From Ashinkailepas kermadecensis (Eukaryota; Arthropoda; Thecostraca; Neolepadidae), in contig JAOTOM010004750.1 in NCBI GenBank assembly GCA_034440615.1, positions 248,001-312,000 on the forward strand: a stretch of DNA of 64,000 nt, read 5' to 3'. Under the pieces are notes generated by a model. That model was not told where the DNA came from. It did not search any database and was given only the letters and a program-made list of their open reading frames with translations. Positions within the stretch are counted from its first letter, which is position 1, and every line of letters begins with the position of its first letter. Shown here piece by piece: positions 44,712 through 57,150 of the stretch. A program made the translations under genes and the position numbers.

Positions 44712-44976
44712 AGAGTTGTTATGTTGAAATGTACTGAGCACTGCTCTTTTAATTATGTGACTTCATCAGTTATTGGGCGATTTTCCCCGTCGGTGAGGAT
44801 GCTGAATAAACATAAACATACACATCGTCGAATAAGAAATCAGAATTTCTGAGATCTGAGAATATAGTGGGCTAAATCCGATGATTTTTTTTTTTTTTTT
44901 GGGGGGGGGGGTGTCTAGTGTTTTGGCACTTCGGCCCCCCCAATGTTTTTCAAAAATCGACACCCCTGCCCATAAG

Positions 44977-46090
44977 AGAGATTATTTAATTGTTGCTTAC
45001 ATTTTTCACTTGTAAATTACATGTACTGTAGAAGCTAGAATATGGTATTTATCATAGCAAGCTCACTCTGGTATTGCTCACCACCAGAACAGCGCCACCG
45101 GTATTATGCCCGCCCATGACGTCTAACGAAGGTAGATGATTGTTTTTTTTTATATAAGGTAGTACAATCATAACCGACGAAACTGGGAAGTGGAGGCGCA
45201 GAGTCAGTGCTCGTCCTCAAAATGGCAAAGGGCCTGGCACTCCCTTGTCGAGGACCCAGCATTGGAAAGGTCTTTTGGATCTACAGGAGTTGTACCCCGT
45301 TGTATTGCAGTTACCGATAATAATGTCACCAGCGGTCATAATAGGTCAATATGCTGATTTCGGCATAAACCCCTGGAATGCTGGTATCGTATCGGGCCCA
45401 GACGCGAGTCTTCTGGGTCCGACGCGATTTTCGGGACCTCCTCTGAATTGCTCTGGGCTCGTCCAACAAATATTTGTACGTCGCCACCACTGAGTTACGT
45501 CATATTTTCGTGAGACGTCACGACGGCATTTGTGTACTCCCAGCGTTGTGTATAACTCGTAGAGACGTCGAAGCTGCGTTGTGGCGCCGTCGCGTGCATG
45601 TCATGGAAACGTTGTGATGACGTCACGTGCATGCCTTTGAGACGTTGTTTTGACGTGTTGCAGGGGTTATAGCCACAGGAAAACAACATTGCCAAGACGT
45701 CAGAACGATTTTCCACCATCGTCTTTATGACCTCGTGAATACATAAATATTCACGTTGTTGCGTGAATCATGTGACGTGAATCATGTATTTTGTGTTTGA
45801 CGTTGTTGCGACATATAATTACGCTCGGTGAGTCTCTGGATGTCCGAGTCAAGTCGTGATTACGTTGTCGGACTTGTTCAAGGAACTATAGAAGAAACCG
45901 AAATTGAGACTCAGTTGCAGCTACGCGGTACGGACTGTACTCACTTCTTCACGACAGACAGCATGTCACTGCGGCTCAGCATTGCGACTGTGCCTGAGGC
46001 CATTTTGCGCCAGTGACGCCGCTAATAATATAACAAACGAGACAATCTTTTCGTTTCCTTCAATCTTGGTTATTTGCATAGCCCCCCCCC
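44977..46090. other. No gene; GACGTC-rich degenerate repeats
   Basis: 45490-45820 repeats words such as GAGACGTCACGACG, ACGTTGTGATGACGTCACG and GTGACGTGAATCATG in a loose ~30-50-bp pattern (TGACGTCA is the CRE consensus). A C-run lies at 46081-46094. Confidence 0.5.
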
Positions 46091-46169
46091 CCCCATAAAG
46101 TCTAGAACGGGCCTTTGCCAACAAGCTCGTCAACTTTATTGCATTAGCTGGCATGAAAACGGAATAGGA

Positions 46170-47185
46170 TTACACGGCATGTGAAAAACTTGCATGACAC
46201 ATTCTTATGTGTGATGTATGTGTGCCTTATCCGCAATCTCACCAAGTCGCCTCTTCCTTCCTACACTTCCTTCATTGTGAATGGCCATGGCGCCAGATCA
46301 TACTTCACAGATCGCAGTCTGTTTAGAAACTGAGAATCCCAACTTGCTTGGAAAAAAAGCAGATACTTCTGAGTAGCAATACCTCTCGGGGAGAGGAAAA
46401 CTCGAGGCTGCGCGGCACGCATGGCGAGCTCGTTGCTCGTGATGCCGGTATGTGACTTGGTACCCGACAGATGACAATCCTCTTACCCGCTCCAATCCTG
46501 ACGAGCTAAGACCTTCTGATGAATTGGTTTGCGGGATAGATAGATTGAGGGGCCGTAAGGCTACTCAACGAATCTGTTGCAATAACATTGGAAGCTTCAT
46601 CTCCAGTCTCATTAAAACATAATGCCTTCATAATCGCCACTAATGCGGCGGTGTACAAAGACGCGTGTGGTGATAAATTAAAGGACCTAGTGACTGTCCC
46701 TCATACAAATGCACAGCCATTCCATGATCCTGTCTTGCACCCGTCTGTGAGGTTCTGGCCAGCAACGATATGATTCTAGTAATTACAAGGCTCTATAAAG
46801 CTCCGGGATATTGCTTCCTTTCTTGGTAGTCGCGAGGGACACATCAATGACGAGTGAGACAAGTTCCCATCATGGAAAAGCGAGTGCGTGTTATTCTCGC
46901 GACGCCTCGTAGTGTGATCCGAGCCTCTTCCAGCAGCGAGCGGATTCTGACGCAAACGGATCTTAATGTTTCTCCTCTTTGCCCACAGAAAATGGACAAC
47001 ATGTGGGAAACTGACTGGAATGTGGGGTACGGTGTTGGAAGCTGCCTCAGCCTAACTGCATACCGGAGTCCCAGCTTTGCACGTCTGTTTGCTACCGACA
47101 GCTCGTGGGCCTCTGCCAAAAGACTCACAGCTGGCGATGTCCGAAAAGCCCCTGTGGCAATCCGCAACGCTGCGTGATCAGGTCA
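46170..47185 (-). mobile_element. Decayed LINE: RT C-terminal region plus RNase H domain
   Basis: The frame 47167-46844 carries MRIATGAFRTSPAVSLLAEA and NRRAKLGLRYAVRLR, the conserved segment after the polymerase in I/Jockey-type LINEs. Further along, across frame breaks, come LTDGCKTGSWNGCAF (RNase H first Asp), LYTAALVAIMKAL (Glu site, here Ala), ATDSLSSL (second Asp) and CRVPSHI, then LAPWPFTMKE and LRIRHTYITHK. RNase H places it with I-type LINEs rather than CR1. Stops and shifts show it is inactive. Confidence 0.8.
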
Positions 47186-47635
47186 CGGCAGGTCAAGGCG
47201 GGTCACGGCGGAGCATCAGATAAATTATCGGGAGGTGTAGCAATGTTCAAGTTGAAAACTTGCAAAGATTATCGAAGATCGAACAACTTAAATATGGAAA
47301 ATGTTCAAATCCGAAGCTGTTGGTAAGAGGGGTTGGGCGATGGCAAACATTGGGTGGGCTCGAGGCCCTCCAAGGAAACAAGGAGCTTCACCGACGAGAC
47401 CGAAATTATACACCCATGTACAAGTACATAACATACCTATGGCACTACCGCGACAGTTCGCAGTAGCCATTTGGATCAATGCATGTTGTTGGAGGGGGAA
47501 GCCGGAAGCCGCAGAACTCCCCAGCTGATCTACTGTGGTCAAGACTACCTCGACGTTGATGCGCCTGAGCTTACAAATTGGAGACGGACACAGCACGAAT
47601 GCCAACGCGTCATCTCAGTTAAAGCGGCCCGGCCG
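47186..47635. other. No gene recognised
   Basis: Unique sequence between the LINE fragment and the collagen-like minisatellite. An open frame from 47471 runs into the array. Confidence 0.35.
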
Positions 47636-47639
47636 GGCG

Positions 47640-47990
47640 TTCGACAGACCGGCCCACTCGGTCCGCCTGGCCCACCCGGTCCGCCTGGCCCACCCGGTCC
47701 GCCTGGCCCACCCGGTCCCCCTGGCCCACCCGGTCCGCCTGGCCCACCCGGTCCGCCTGGCCCACCCGGTCCGCCCGGCCCACCCGGTCCGCCTGGCCCA
47801 CCCGGTCCGCCTGGCCCACCCGGTCTGCCTGGCCCACCCGGTCCGCCTGGCCCACCTGGTCCCCCTGGCCCACCCGGTCAGCCTGGCCCACCCGGTCCGC
47901 CTGGCCCACCCAGTCAGCCTGGCCCACCCGGTCCGCCTGACCCACCCGGTCCGCCTGACCCTCCTGGTCCGCCCGGTTCATCAGAAGAGA
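47640..47990 (+). repeat. 18-bp minisatellite encoding collagen-like Gly-Pro-Pro triplets
   Basis: About 19 units of GGCCCACCCGGTCCGCCT. The + frame (47471-48031, 186 codons) reads GPP triplets with Leu, Gln and Asp substitutions, broken at PPSQPGPP. The flanking frame sequence ([12 protein letters not shown]..., ...[12 protein letters not shown]) shows no signal peptide, noncollagenous domain or splice context. I read it as a minisatellite that happens to look like collagen, not a gene. Confidence 0.85.
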
Positions 47991-48417
47991 CGAGACGAAA
48001 TGACCTGAGGCTCCCGTGCGGCCCGCGTTGACATCAGGTCTCGTCGTGTAATCACCACCCGTACATGCCTATCCTCGGAATCAGAGGGCGACTATTAGTG
48101 CTAGTTGATATTCACGACCATGAATATTCATAGACACACCACTCCACGTTATTGAGGACCTGCGGCACCAGCTGATGAAGTATTTATGTTCAGCTGACTG
48201 TAAATCACCCCAGATCAAGGGTGTTGCTTGGTATGCACTAGGGGGCGGGTACTGTCCCCCTTAATCATTGATTTAGCCCCTCCCCTCCGAGCAAACCGAA
48301 GCTTAACCATGGGGTATATGGGGATATGCTAGATAAAATGATGTTCCAGCCAATTTTTAACGTCAAAAAGAACTGAAACCATGTACCCCTGTTTAGTTGA
48401 CACATTAAGCTGCGGCC

Positions 48418-50285
48418 GCCTGGGATGGCGGTCTCCAATCTCCGTCCTCCTTCACTGGTGGCTGGGATGGCGGTCTCCAATCTCCGTCCTCCTTCACTGG
48501 TGGCTGGGATGAGGGTCTCCAATCTCCGTCCTCCTTCACTGGTAGCTGGGATGAGGGTCTCCAATCTCCGTCCTCCTTCACTGGTAGCTGGGGTGGGGGT
48601 CTCCAATCTCCGTCCTCCTTCGCTGGTAGCTGGGATGGGGGTCTCCAATCTCCGTCCTCCTTCGCTGGTAGCTGGGGTGGGGGTCTCCAATCTCCGTCCT
48701 CCTTCACTGGTGGCTGGGATGGGGGTCTCCAATCTCCGTCCTCCTTCACTGGTGGCTGGGATGGGGGTCTCCAATCTCCGTCCTCCTTCGCTGGTAGCTG
48801 GGATGGGGGTCTCCAATCTCCGTCCTCCTTCGCTGGTAGCTGGGGTGGGGGTCTCCAATCCCCGTCCTCCTTCACTGGTGGCTGGGATGGGGGTCTCCAA
48901 TCTCCGTCCTCCTTCACTGGTGGCTGGGATGGGGGTCTCCAATCTCCGTCCTCCTTCGCTGGTAGCTGGGGTGGGGGTCTCCAATCTCCGTCCTCCTTCA
49001 CTGGTGGCTGGGATGGGGGTCTCCAATCTCCGTCCTCCTTCGCTGGTAGCTGGGGTGGGGGTCTCCAATCTCCGTCCTCCTTCACTGGTGGCTGGGATGG
49101 GGGTCTCCAATCTCCGTCCTCCTTCACTGGTGGCTGGGATGGGGGTCTCCAATCTCCGTCCTCCTTCACTGGTAGCTGGGGTGGGGGTCTCCAATCTCCG
49201 TCCTCCTTCGCTGGTAGCTGGGATGGGGGTCTCCAATCTCCGTCCTCCTTCGCTGGTGGCTGGGATGGGGGTCTCCAATCTCCGTCCTCCTTCGCTGGTA
49301 GCTGGGGTGAGGGTCTCCAATCTCCGTCCTCCTTCGCTGGTGGCTGGGATGGGGGTCTCCAATCTCCGTCCTCCTTCACTGGTGGCTGGGATGGGGGTCT
49401 CCAATCTCCGTCCTCCTTCGCTGGTAGCTGGGATGGGGGTCTCCAATCTCCGTCCTCCTTCGCTGGTAGCTGGGGTGGGGGTCTCCAATCTCCGTCCTCC
49501 TTCACTGGTGGCTGGGATGGGGGTCTCCAATCTCCGTCCTCCTTCACTGGTGGCTGGGATGGGGGTCTCCAATCTCCGTCCTCCTTCGCTGGTAGCTGGG
49601 GTGGGGGTCTCCAATCTCCGTCCTCCTTCACTGGTGGCTGGGATGGGGGTCTCCAATCTCCGTCCTCCTTCACTGGTGGCTGGGATGGGGGTCTCCAATC
49701 TCCGTCCTCCTTCACTGGTAGCTGGGGTGGGGGTCTCCAATCTCCGTCCTCCTTCGCTGGTAGTTGGGATGGGGGTCTCCAATCTCCGTCCTCCTTCGCT
49801 GGTGGCTGGGATGGGGGTCTCCAATCTCCGTCCTCCTTCGCTGGTAGCTGGGGTGAGGGTCTCCAATCTCCGTCCTCCTTCGCTGGTGGCTGGGATGGGG
49901 GTCTCCAATCTCCGTCCTCCTTCACTGGTGGCTGGGATGGGGGTCTCCAATCTCCGTCCTCCTTCACTGGTGGCTGGGATGGGGGTCTCCAATCTCCGTC
50001 CTCCTTCGCTGGTGGCTGGGATGGGGGTCTCCAATCTCCGTCCTCCTTCACTGGTGGCTGGGATGGGGGTCTCCAATCTCCGTCCTCCTTCACTGGTGGC
50101 TGTGATGGGGGTCTCCAATCTCCGTCCTCCTTCGCTGGTGGCTGGGATGGGGGTCTCCAATCTCCGTCCTCCTTCGCTGGTGGCTGGGATGGGGGTCTCC
50201 AATCTCCGTCCTCCTTCACTGGTGGCTGGGATGAGGGTCTCCAATCTCCGTCCTCCTTCGCTGGTGGCTGGGATGGGGACCTCAA
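48418..50285. repeat. 42-bp minisatellite, about 44 copies, open in three frames
   Basis: Unit GGTCTCCAATCTCCGTCCTC plus CTTCRCTGGTRGCTGGGATGGG. Length divisible by three keeps one + frame (SNLRPPSLVAGMGV repeats, 680 codons) and two - frames (SEGGRRLETPIPAT, 688 codons; KEDGDWRPPSQPP, 626 codons) open. Diverged units continue to about 50440. No evidence that any frame is translated. Confidence 0.97.
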
Positions 50286-50689
50286 TCTCCTGTCCTCCTT
50301 GCTCCTTCACTTGTGGCTGGAATGGGGACATTCAATTTCCGTCCTCCCTCACTGGTAGCTGGGATGGGGACTTCAATCTCCGTCCTCCTTCACTGGTGGC
50401 TGGGATAGGGGACATAAATCTTCGTCCTCCTTTCCAACCGTCCTCACTGGCGACACAAAATGCATAATTTACCCGCAGCTAGAGTGAGCGATTTAATAGA
50501 AAACTGCGCACAAGGAGAAAGAGGATATCAACTCGAGTCTTTGACTGATGATCATACATGGTCATGGAGCACGGTGTGCTTATTGGAGATGGTATACAGG
50601 ATTGTCCCAGTTGTGAATGGTTGTATAAAACACATTCAAAGGAGCATTGGAGATATGGGCAACACACGATGATTCAGCACTGGAGCGGG

Positions 50690-50840
50690 CAGGAGATCCA
50701 GCGGAACGGGCAGGAGATCCAGCGGAACGGGCAGGGGATCCAGCGGAACGGGCAGGGGATCCAGCGGAACGGGCAGGGGATCCAGCGGAACGGGCAGGGA
50801 TCCAGCGGAACGGGCAGGGGATCCAGCGGAACGGTGATCT
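50690..50840. repeat. 21-bp minisatellite, about 7 copies
   Basis: Unit GATCCAGCGGAACGGGCAGGG. Followed at 50925-50985 by a shorter CTGGAGAGG repeat. Confidence 0.9.
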
Positions 50841-51429
50841 AGTGATCTACTGACGGAGGTCATACGAAAACCAGCGGAGCAGCTGGGATGGATCCATGAA
50901 GTGTCATCGGGTGGGGGGGGGACACTTGTCTGGAGAGGAGGACTCTCGTCTGGAGAGGGGACACTTGTCTGGAGAGGCGCCATTTCTTGAAGTGTCTAGA
51001 GAGATATTTTCTGCTGGAAGTCCGTCGAGTGAAGGGGGAAGGCACTCGGGCCATCCACGAGGATTGACACATTCCAATGGGAGGCACATGCCCTCAGTGC
51101 CTCCTGTACCAGGCCCTGGGGAGCAGAGATAAATGGTAAAAAGGTCACGGAACCCGGGTATCCGACAATTATTCACCCTTCTTATACACGTCATAAATAT
51201 ATCACAGCCAGGGGCGGTGGGATCATTGATTGCCACAAGATAAATCCAACCGTAATCTCGTTGTGCTTCCTTCGGACATCCAGTGGCCCACCGGAGGAGA
51301 TTCAACACAAATCTCAATCTTTCCCAACGTCTTTGATTTTCTCATTTTCAACTGGACTGTGCACGGCAAATATTTGCGATCGGGTAGCGAAATAAACTGC
51401 AACGTTTTTCACCTCCCCAACGGCCATGG

Positions 51430-51660
51430 TTAACCGACCAGGTCAAGTATGACATCCGCAGTCCATGCCAACCGACCAGGTCAGGTCTGACATACGCAGC
51501 TCATGCTAACCGACCAGGTCAGGTCTGACATCCGCAGTCCATGCCAACCGACCAGGTCAGGTCTAACATACGCAGCTCATGCTAACCGACCAGGTCAAGT
51601 CTGACATACGCAGCTCATGCTAACCGACCAGGTCAAGTCTGACATCCGCAACTCATGCTA
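51430..51660. repeat. About 36-bp minisatellite, 6 copies
   Basis: Units of AACCGACCAGGTCAGGTCTG plus ACATCCGCAGTCCATGC. Confidence 0.92.
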
Positions 51661-52450
51661 AGTCTGCTGCACACTGGTTAATAAAGGTAGTAGAATAGAC
51701 ATCGGCTGCCATTTTCGCAAGATAGTTCAAAGTTCCTGCATGGTACAATTTTAAATATTTGCTCTAAGTAATCGCATAGAAAAGCAAAAGTTAATGAACC
51801 AAGAAAAGGATGCAAAATGTACTGGTTATACTTCATGACATTCTTGCTTGCCTCTTGATGAATCATTGTGCTCGCTGTCCTGATGTATGGGTAGCTCACC
51901 AGGGGAAGCCCGACATTGAAGGACCTTATGAAAGTGCATATAGCCAAACAGGATAGACTGCTGCATCAGATATGGGGACAACAATGAAGCAAAACTGAAC
52001 AATGTGTAGTTGCTTTCGGAAAAATAGTTACACGTCCATGTTAACATGTTGAATGTTTACCTCAGATTCCTGCAGCTTTTCATTTTTACATTGAATAACT
52101 ATTAAAACCTAGCAAGAGATATCGAAGTACAGAAGAGGAAGCACGATGCCGAATTCACATTCAGGTCACAGAGGAAGTACAATGATGCATTTTGATTAAA
52201 CAGGTCATCCAATATCAAGAGGGGCTTACTTGATTTTACTTCTTGAAGGTCTCTTAAAGGTGAATCATGTCGATCCGAGCACATCTAGACACCCTTTAAG
52301 AACAAATACAAGTTCATCTCCATACCCTCACCAAGTTGTTTAAATGCCACTTGTCACTCGTCTGTCACATAAGCAAAATACCCTAAAGCCACAACTTCGG
52401 CAAATATGTACCAGCTGTGGCCACAGGAAGGACGTGATAGCCGGGTATAC
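51661..52450. other. No gene recognised
   Basis: AT-rich sequence with short open frames only. Confidence 0.35.
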
Positions 52451-52672
52451 TGACACAATTTAACATTATAAACAACAGAAGTCGACATATAATTCATCAT
52501 AGCGCGGTAACGTGCCATAATTGAACATTATAAACAACAACAGGTCGACATATAATTCATCATAGCGCGGCAGCGTGACATAATTTAACATTATAAACAA
52601 CAACAACAGGTCGACAGATCATGCCTCATAGTGCGGTAACGTGACATAATTGAACATTATAAACAAAAACAA
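52450..52672. repeat. About 62-66-bp tandem repeat, 3.5 copies
   Basis: Units containing GAACATTATAAACAACAACA and GGTCGACATATAATTCATCA, just left of the second hAT-like element. Confidence 0.9.
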
Positions 52673-52739
52673 AGACCGGAAAATAACGCACCGTGGTGAT
52701 GTCGCGCGGCGACCTGCCACCAGTGGCGTCGCCACGACA

Positions 52740-55200
52740 TTTTTCCAGGGGGGGCAATGTTGATAGGGGGCCTCCTGCTCCCCAAAAGGGGGCCTCCACT
52801 ATTTTTTTTTTTTTTTTTTATTGTCCCCATATCAGATGCAGCAGCAGCCTATCCTATTTGGCTGCATGCACCTTCATTGGGTCTTTCAATATGGGGCTTC
52901 TCTAGGTGAGTTGCCATAGACCAGGACAGCCAACACATGGGTGCCTCGGGATGCAAGCAAGAGATACAACAGAATGCGATTATACCAATACTATTATCAT
53001 CCATTCTGTATTTTCTTTTTCTTTTTGCAGATAGACTACCACCAATTAGTAGAAAGGAAACGAGACCCTGGGAAAACCGTGGACAGGTAGCAAGCTACCA
53101 GCGCCCACGGAATTCCCAGGGTCACAAGATGAAAGGTTAGGGGAGTACAGAAAAGATGAAAGCATTCAAACAGAGATAACTCATGCAGAATATGCACGGG
53201 TGAATGCGAACCTAACAAAATCCTCCATCACAAAAAAAGAAACAAAACAAAAAAAAACACATTCATTCAGGCACATCATACCTTTCTGTGTTGCCATATA
53301 TCATCAACAATGACATCCTCTATGGCAAGTTATATTTTTTTTAAAGTTATCTTTATGAATTATATGAACTAGATTCTGTCTTCAGTTTTCGTTTGATTTG
53401 TATAATTCCATAAAGTAACGTCCAAGACATTTCTTTAGCACTGCTTTTTTCCTTGGCACCTGTTCCATTCTGGGAAATATTTGGCAAATTACACTGTTCC
53501 AGGAGGTCCTGTGTTAGGGCCTCCTATTGCTTTTTAGGCTCTTAGCATGGTTCCCGAATGGGAACATGATTTCATATTGATGTCTTTTGTTCTTGGCATG
53601 GTGCACCATTTACGCGAAACGCAATAGCAAGAATCATTTTTGTCGCTGAGAACTAAGCCATACCAGGGTATAAATATGCAAATGTGGATAAATACGTCCG
53701 TGCCAAAACAAACCAATATCTTTATGGTTTATCGACGAGAAGAATATTCCCACTGGCCTCTAGATTGTAGCGAGCTGGTGGGGCTCGTGCTGAGCATATC
53801 TGAAAGATATCTCCCATTGATCAACCCACTTCTATGTCCACCAAGTTTAACTAAATATAGCTAGGTTCATCACTACTGTTAGTCATTCACACCAGCTTGA
53901 TCTCATAAACAAGCTTAAACGATCATTTATCAGTCCTCGGACGACAATTTCGCGAATGCGACAACGAGACTCTCGTTGTCGCATTCGCGAAATTGTCGCA
54001 TTCGCGAAATTGAAGTGAATTGAATTGGTTTTCTGAGCGTCATCTTAGGGATTTATTTATTTTTTATAACATTTGGTGCTGGCTGCAAGCCACTTGGCAC
54101 AGAAACTAAAATAATAAATCCTCCGCGAATAAATTCACGGCAAGAAGAAGCATTGAACAACAATGCATCAATGGCAATGCAACAATGTAACAATGACAAT
54201 GCATAAATAATGCAACACCTTCGAATTCCACGCCTTCACGCCCATGGTTATCGCTGTGCTGTACCGTTTTGTAAATTGTGTCGTTGAGAAGGTACTGAAG
54301 CTGGGAAGCTCTAATCATGCAGGCTGTAATCACAGAAGACAACTTTGTAGGAAGAAAATACATTTTAAAACATCGTTCCTCCCATTTAATATGGGGCATC
54401 GGTGTTGTTTTGTATGCTTGTGAGGGGGAATTTCCCCCAGAAATGTCGACTTTGCTCCAAGGGCGTAAGTTTCTTAAAGTTATTGGGGGACCAGTGACGC
54501 ACCTATATTTGCGTCAAGGAGAGGGGGGCAAAAGTATCTGGAGGGGTCCAACTACTCAATAAAGTCTTCCGATTTCCACCACTATTTTGTCAAAGGGGAC
54601 CTTTTTAAATAAAATAATTAGTGATCAACTGAATTATCCTGTGGAGGGCTCTAATCTACCACTATCGTTTCTAATTCGTCGGATTTCAACCCTAGCTCCC
54701 CCACCCTGTTCGAATGTATTATTTTGGTATCCCTTGATAAGTCACCTTGCACTGCTGAAATTACACCTACGCAAATCACATTAAAATATAAAATTTCCCA
54801 ATTTCAGACATTCCAGTTCATAGTGCCCGGTCGCCACGACTCCAACGTTAGTGCACGTGCCACCTATTTTGCGCATTCGCCACACTTCGTGCGATGCTAC
54901 GGATTCTGCTGGGCCTCCTACGCTTTGCTAATTATTGCCACATGATAGACTTGCGCCATATCTGACGTCATAAAATGCTTCGTATGGGCGTTCGCTGCGA
55001 AAATTTGATGAATTAAATTCGATCCTTAGTTCCCTACTTCCCATATTTTATGGTGAAGAAATGCGGATACCCGCTGAGCTTTGATTCACCTCATATCTTT
55101 GATTAAACATGCTTCCAGGTTGACTACCGAACCGAGGCCCAGCCTGAGTGTACTTCTTTGAACCCGTTTCGTATTTCTTCGTCTACGGATGTGTCTTAGG
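52740..55200. other. AT-rich left part of the second hAT-like element
   Basis: No coding sequence recognised. Contains the palindrome at 53942-53998 and a hAT-like end (CAGTGACGCACC, 54492) without a matching partner. Confidence 0.45.
53942..53998. repeat. 57-bp perfect palindrome
   Basis: Twenty-eight-base arms (CGACAATTTCGCGAATGCGA...GAGA and its exact reverse complement) around a single C. A further partial copy (CGCATTCGCGAAATTG) follows at once. Confidence 0.97.
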
Positions 55201-55209
55201 GCTCCAATC

Positions 55210-57150
55210 CATTTTTGTTAGAGACCCAATGCATTTTCGAAACTGCTGCTCGTATTAGGGTTTGTTGCTTTTTTGTGCACCGAATATTTTTTTTAGTTGT
55301 CGGGGCGCTTTCAAAGATCTCGATGTGTTTACTTAGTGCCCGGTATTTTTGTTCGTTTCGGGACCATGTTGTTTTTTTGCGGCCCCAGCCTCTTTTCAGG
55401 CCCTTGTGCGGTCGTATGGTCCCTGTGTGCCTTGAGAGCTTCCGGTGTTTTTTTTTTACCGTTTTTTTTTAGAGTTCCCGGTATATATAGTTATGGCTAC
55501 AACACATGTTTTCGGGTCCAGTCGCTTTTTGCGAGACTGCGCTTTGGAGGGCCAGTCGCATTTTCGGTCCCCATTGTGCTCTTAGGGTACCACTGTGTTT
55601 ATTTGGGGCTTCTGACGCACATTTGTGGGGCCCCAGTACAATTTCGGGGCTTCGGTGCCATTTTTCTGGGTCCTAGCGCGACTTATCGCGCCCAGGCGCA
55701 TGGTTCCGGGACCCAACGCCAGTTATCTGAGCTCAACGCGATTTTTGTGGATCTCTTCTGAATTTTCTTTAAATTCCAAATCCCGGCCTGATTTTTTTCG
55801 AGTCCCTGGCGCCATGTTTTTGTATCTCACCTCGATTTTCTTCGAGCTCCGGTATGTTTTTCGATGCCGTACGCGATTTGTCAAGGCATCTGATGACATG
55901 TTCGGTGCTCCAGAACCATTGTCCTGACCCGGACTTTTTTGGAATCCCTCCTTATTTTGGAGGGCTTCGGCTTTATTTTTCGGATACCGATGCGACTTTG
56001 GGGGTCACACGGTGTCTATGTGGGCCCTAGACGCCAATTGTTGGCAGCCCCGACGTTAATTTTTGATGCCCTGACCAAATTTTTGGTACTACCGATGGGA
56101 ATTGTGGGTCCGAGCGCGAAATTTGGTGGGACCGGTTCCAGTTTGCGGGGCGCGTTGTACTTGGCTCTGACCCCAACACGATCTTGGCGGTTCCTGTTGC
56201 AGATTTTTGTGCCTCGGAGCGAGTTTTCTGGGGCCCGGCGTATTTACTAGGAGTCTCTACGCGAATTCTGGTGGACCGACGCGAATTTGTGTGGCCCCAG
56301 CGCGACTTTTGGGGGCCTCGGCTCGATTCTTGGGATCATATCCCTCCTAGGAGGGAGGGGGCATTTGCCCTTTTGATACGTCACTGCGGCCACCAAAGGA
56401 ATTTTTTTTTCAGCCGATGGCACCTTTCGGAGTATAAATGCCCTCCGGGTAATTTTTTCCGGATCTGTTCTTAATTTTCCGGTCTTAATTCTTGATTGCT
56501 GGGGTCGATTCGATCAAGTCTCGGTGAGAACTTTTGGACATCGAGTTTTTTTTTTTTTAAAGGTCCTTATGTTATATTTTTTGGTCCTGGTACGATTCTT
56601 CGGTCTCCAAGTGCGATTTTTTTCGGTGCCCCGACACGTTTTTTTTCCAGTGCCCAACGAGTTTTGGGGGGACTTTGACCCGATTTTTTGTGGCGCAGAG
56701 TGACATTCTGGTTGATAATTGATTTTTGGGGCAGCTGTAACCTTTTGGGTCTAGGCGCGACCTTTTTGGTCTCCAGTGAGATTTTCAAGGGCTGCGACGC
56801 GACTTTTTTTAGTCCAATGTAATCTTTTATGTCCCGACGTCATTTGCTTGAATTCCTAGCTCGAGTTTTAGCGACCAAGGCACTTTGTGGGTGTCCAATG
56901 CGTTTTGATGCTTTTGGTGTCGTTGCTGGGGCCCCAGAGTGATTATCCATGTCCGGATTGTTTTTCGTTGCCCCGGCTTCATTTGTTGTATCCCAATGAT
57001 ACTGTTGGGGAACGGTGCGACCTATCTTGCCCCTAGCGTGATTTTCATGGTCTAGGCGCTAATTTTTGGTACCCCTAGGCTCAGCGCGTTTTTCAGGGGC
57101 CCCGGCCGGATCTTTTTGGACCCATATCGTGATTTTCAAGTACACCGGCA
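55210..57150. repeat. Strongly decayed ~30-bp tandem array
   Basis: Roughly sixty loose units of the pattern CC-GACGCGATTTTTGGGG, for example at 55730, 56270 and 56690. The open frames in it have Phe/Gly/Arg-rich repetitive products and are not genes. Confidence 0.75.

Larger units (their letters stand above)
36576..44968. mobile_element. hAT-like composite DNA element, 8.4 kb
   Basis: Flanked by identical 8-bp CCCATAAG (36568-36575 and 44969-44976). Ends are inverted repeats: left CAGGGGCGTCGATTTGTA, right (reverse complement) CAGGGGTGTCGATTTTTG. Eight-bp duplications with CAGGG-type ends are characteristic of hAT transposons. There is no recognisable transposase, so it is non-autonomous or decayed. 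Internally it holds three partial copies of its own left end (37819, 38348, 39534), a CR1 fragment, TTAGG-bearing repeats and a degenerate G/C minisatellite. Confidence 0.75.

Noticed and set aside
48265..50467. 688-, 680- and 626-codon frames as candidate repeat proteins
   Set aside because: Three equally open frames in a 42-bp array, with no signal peptide, splice context or unique domain.
54492..56381. Second hAT-like pair CAGTGACGCACC ... CGTCACTG
   Set aside because: The ends are inverted and plausible, but the flanking 8-mers (TGGGGGAC and CGGCCACC) differ, so no insertion is supported.
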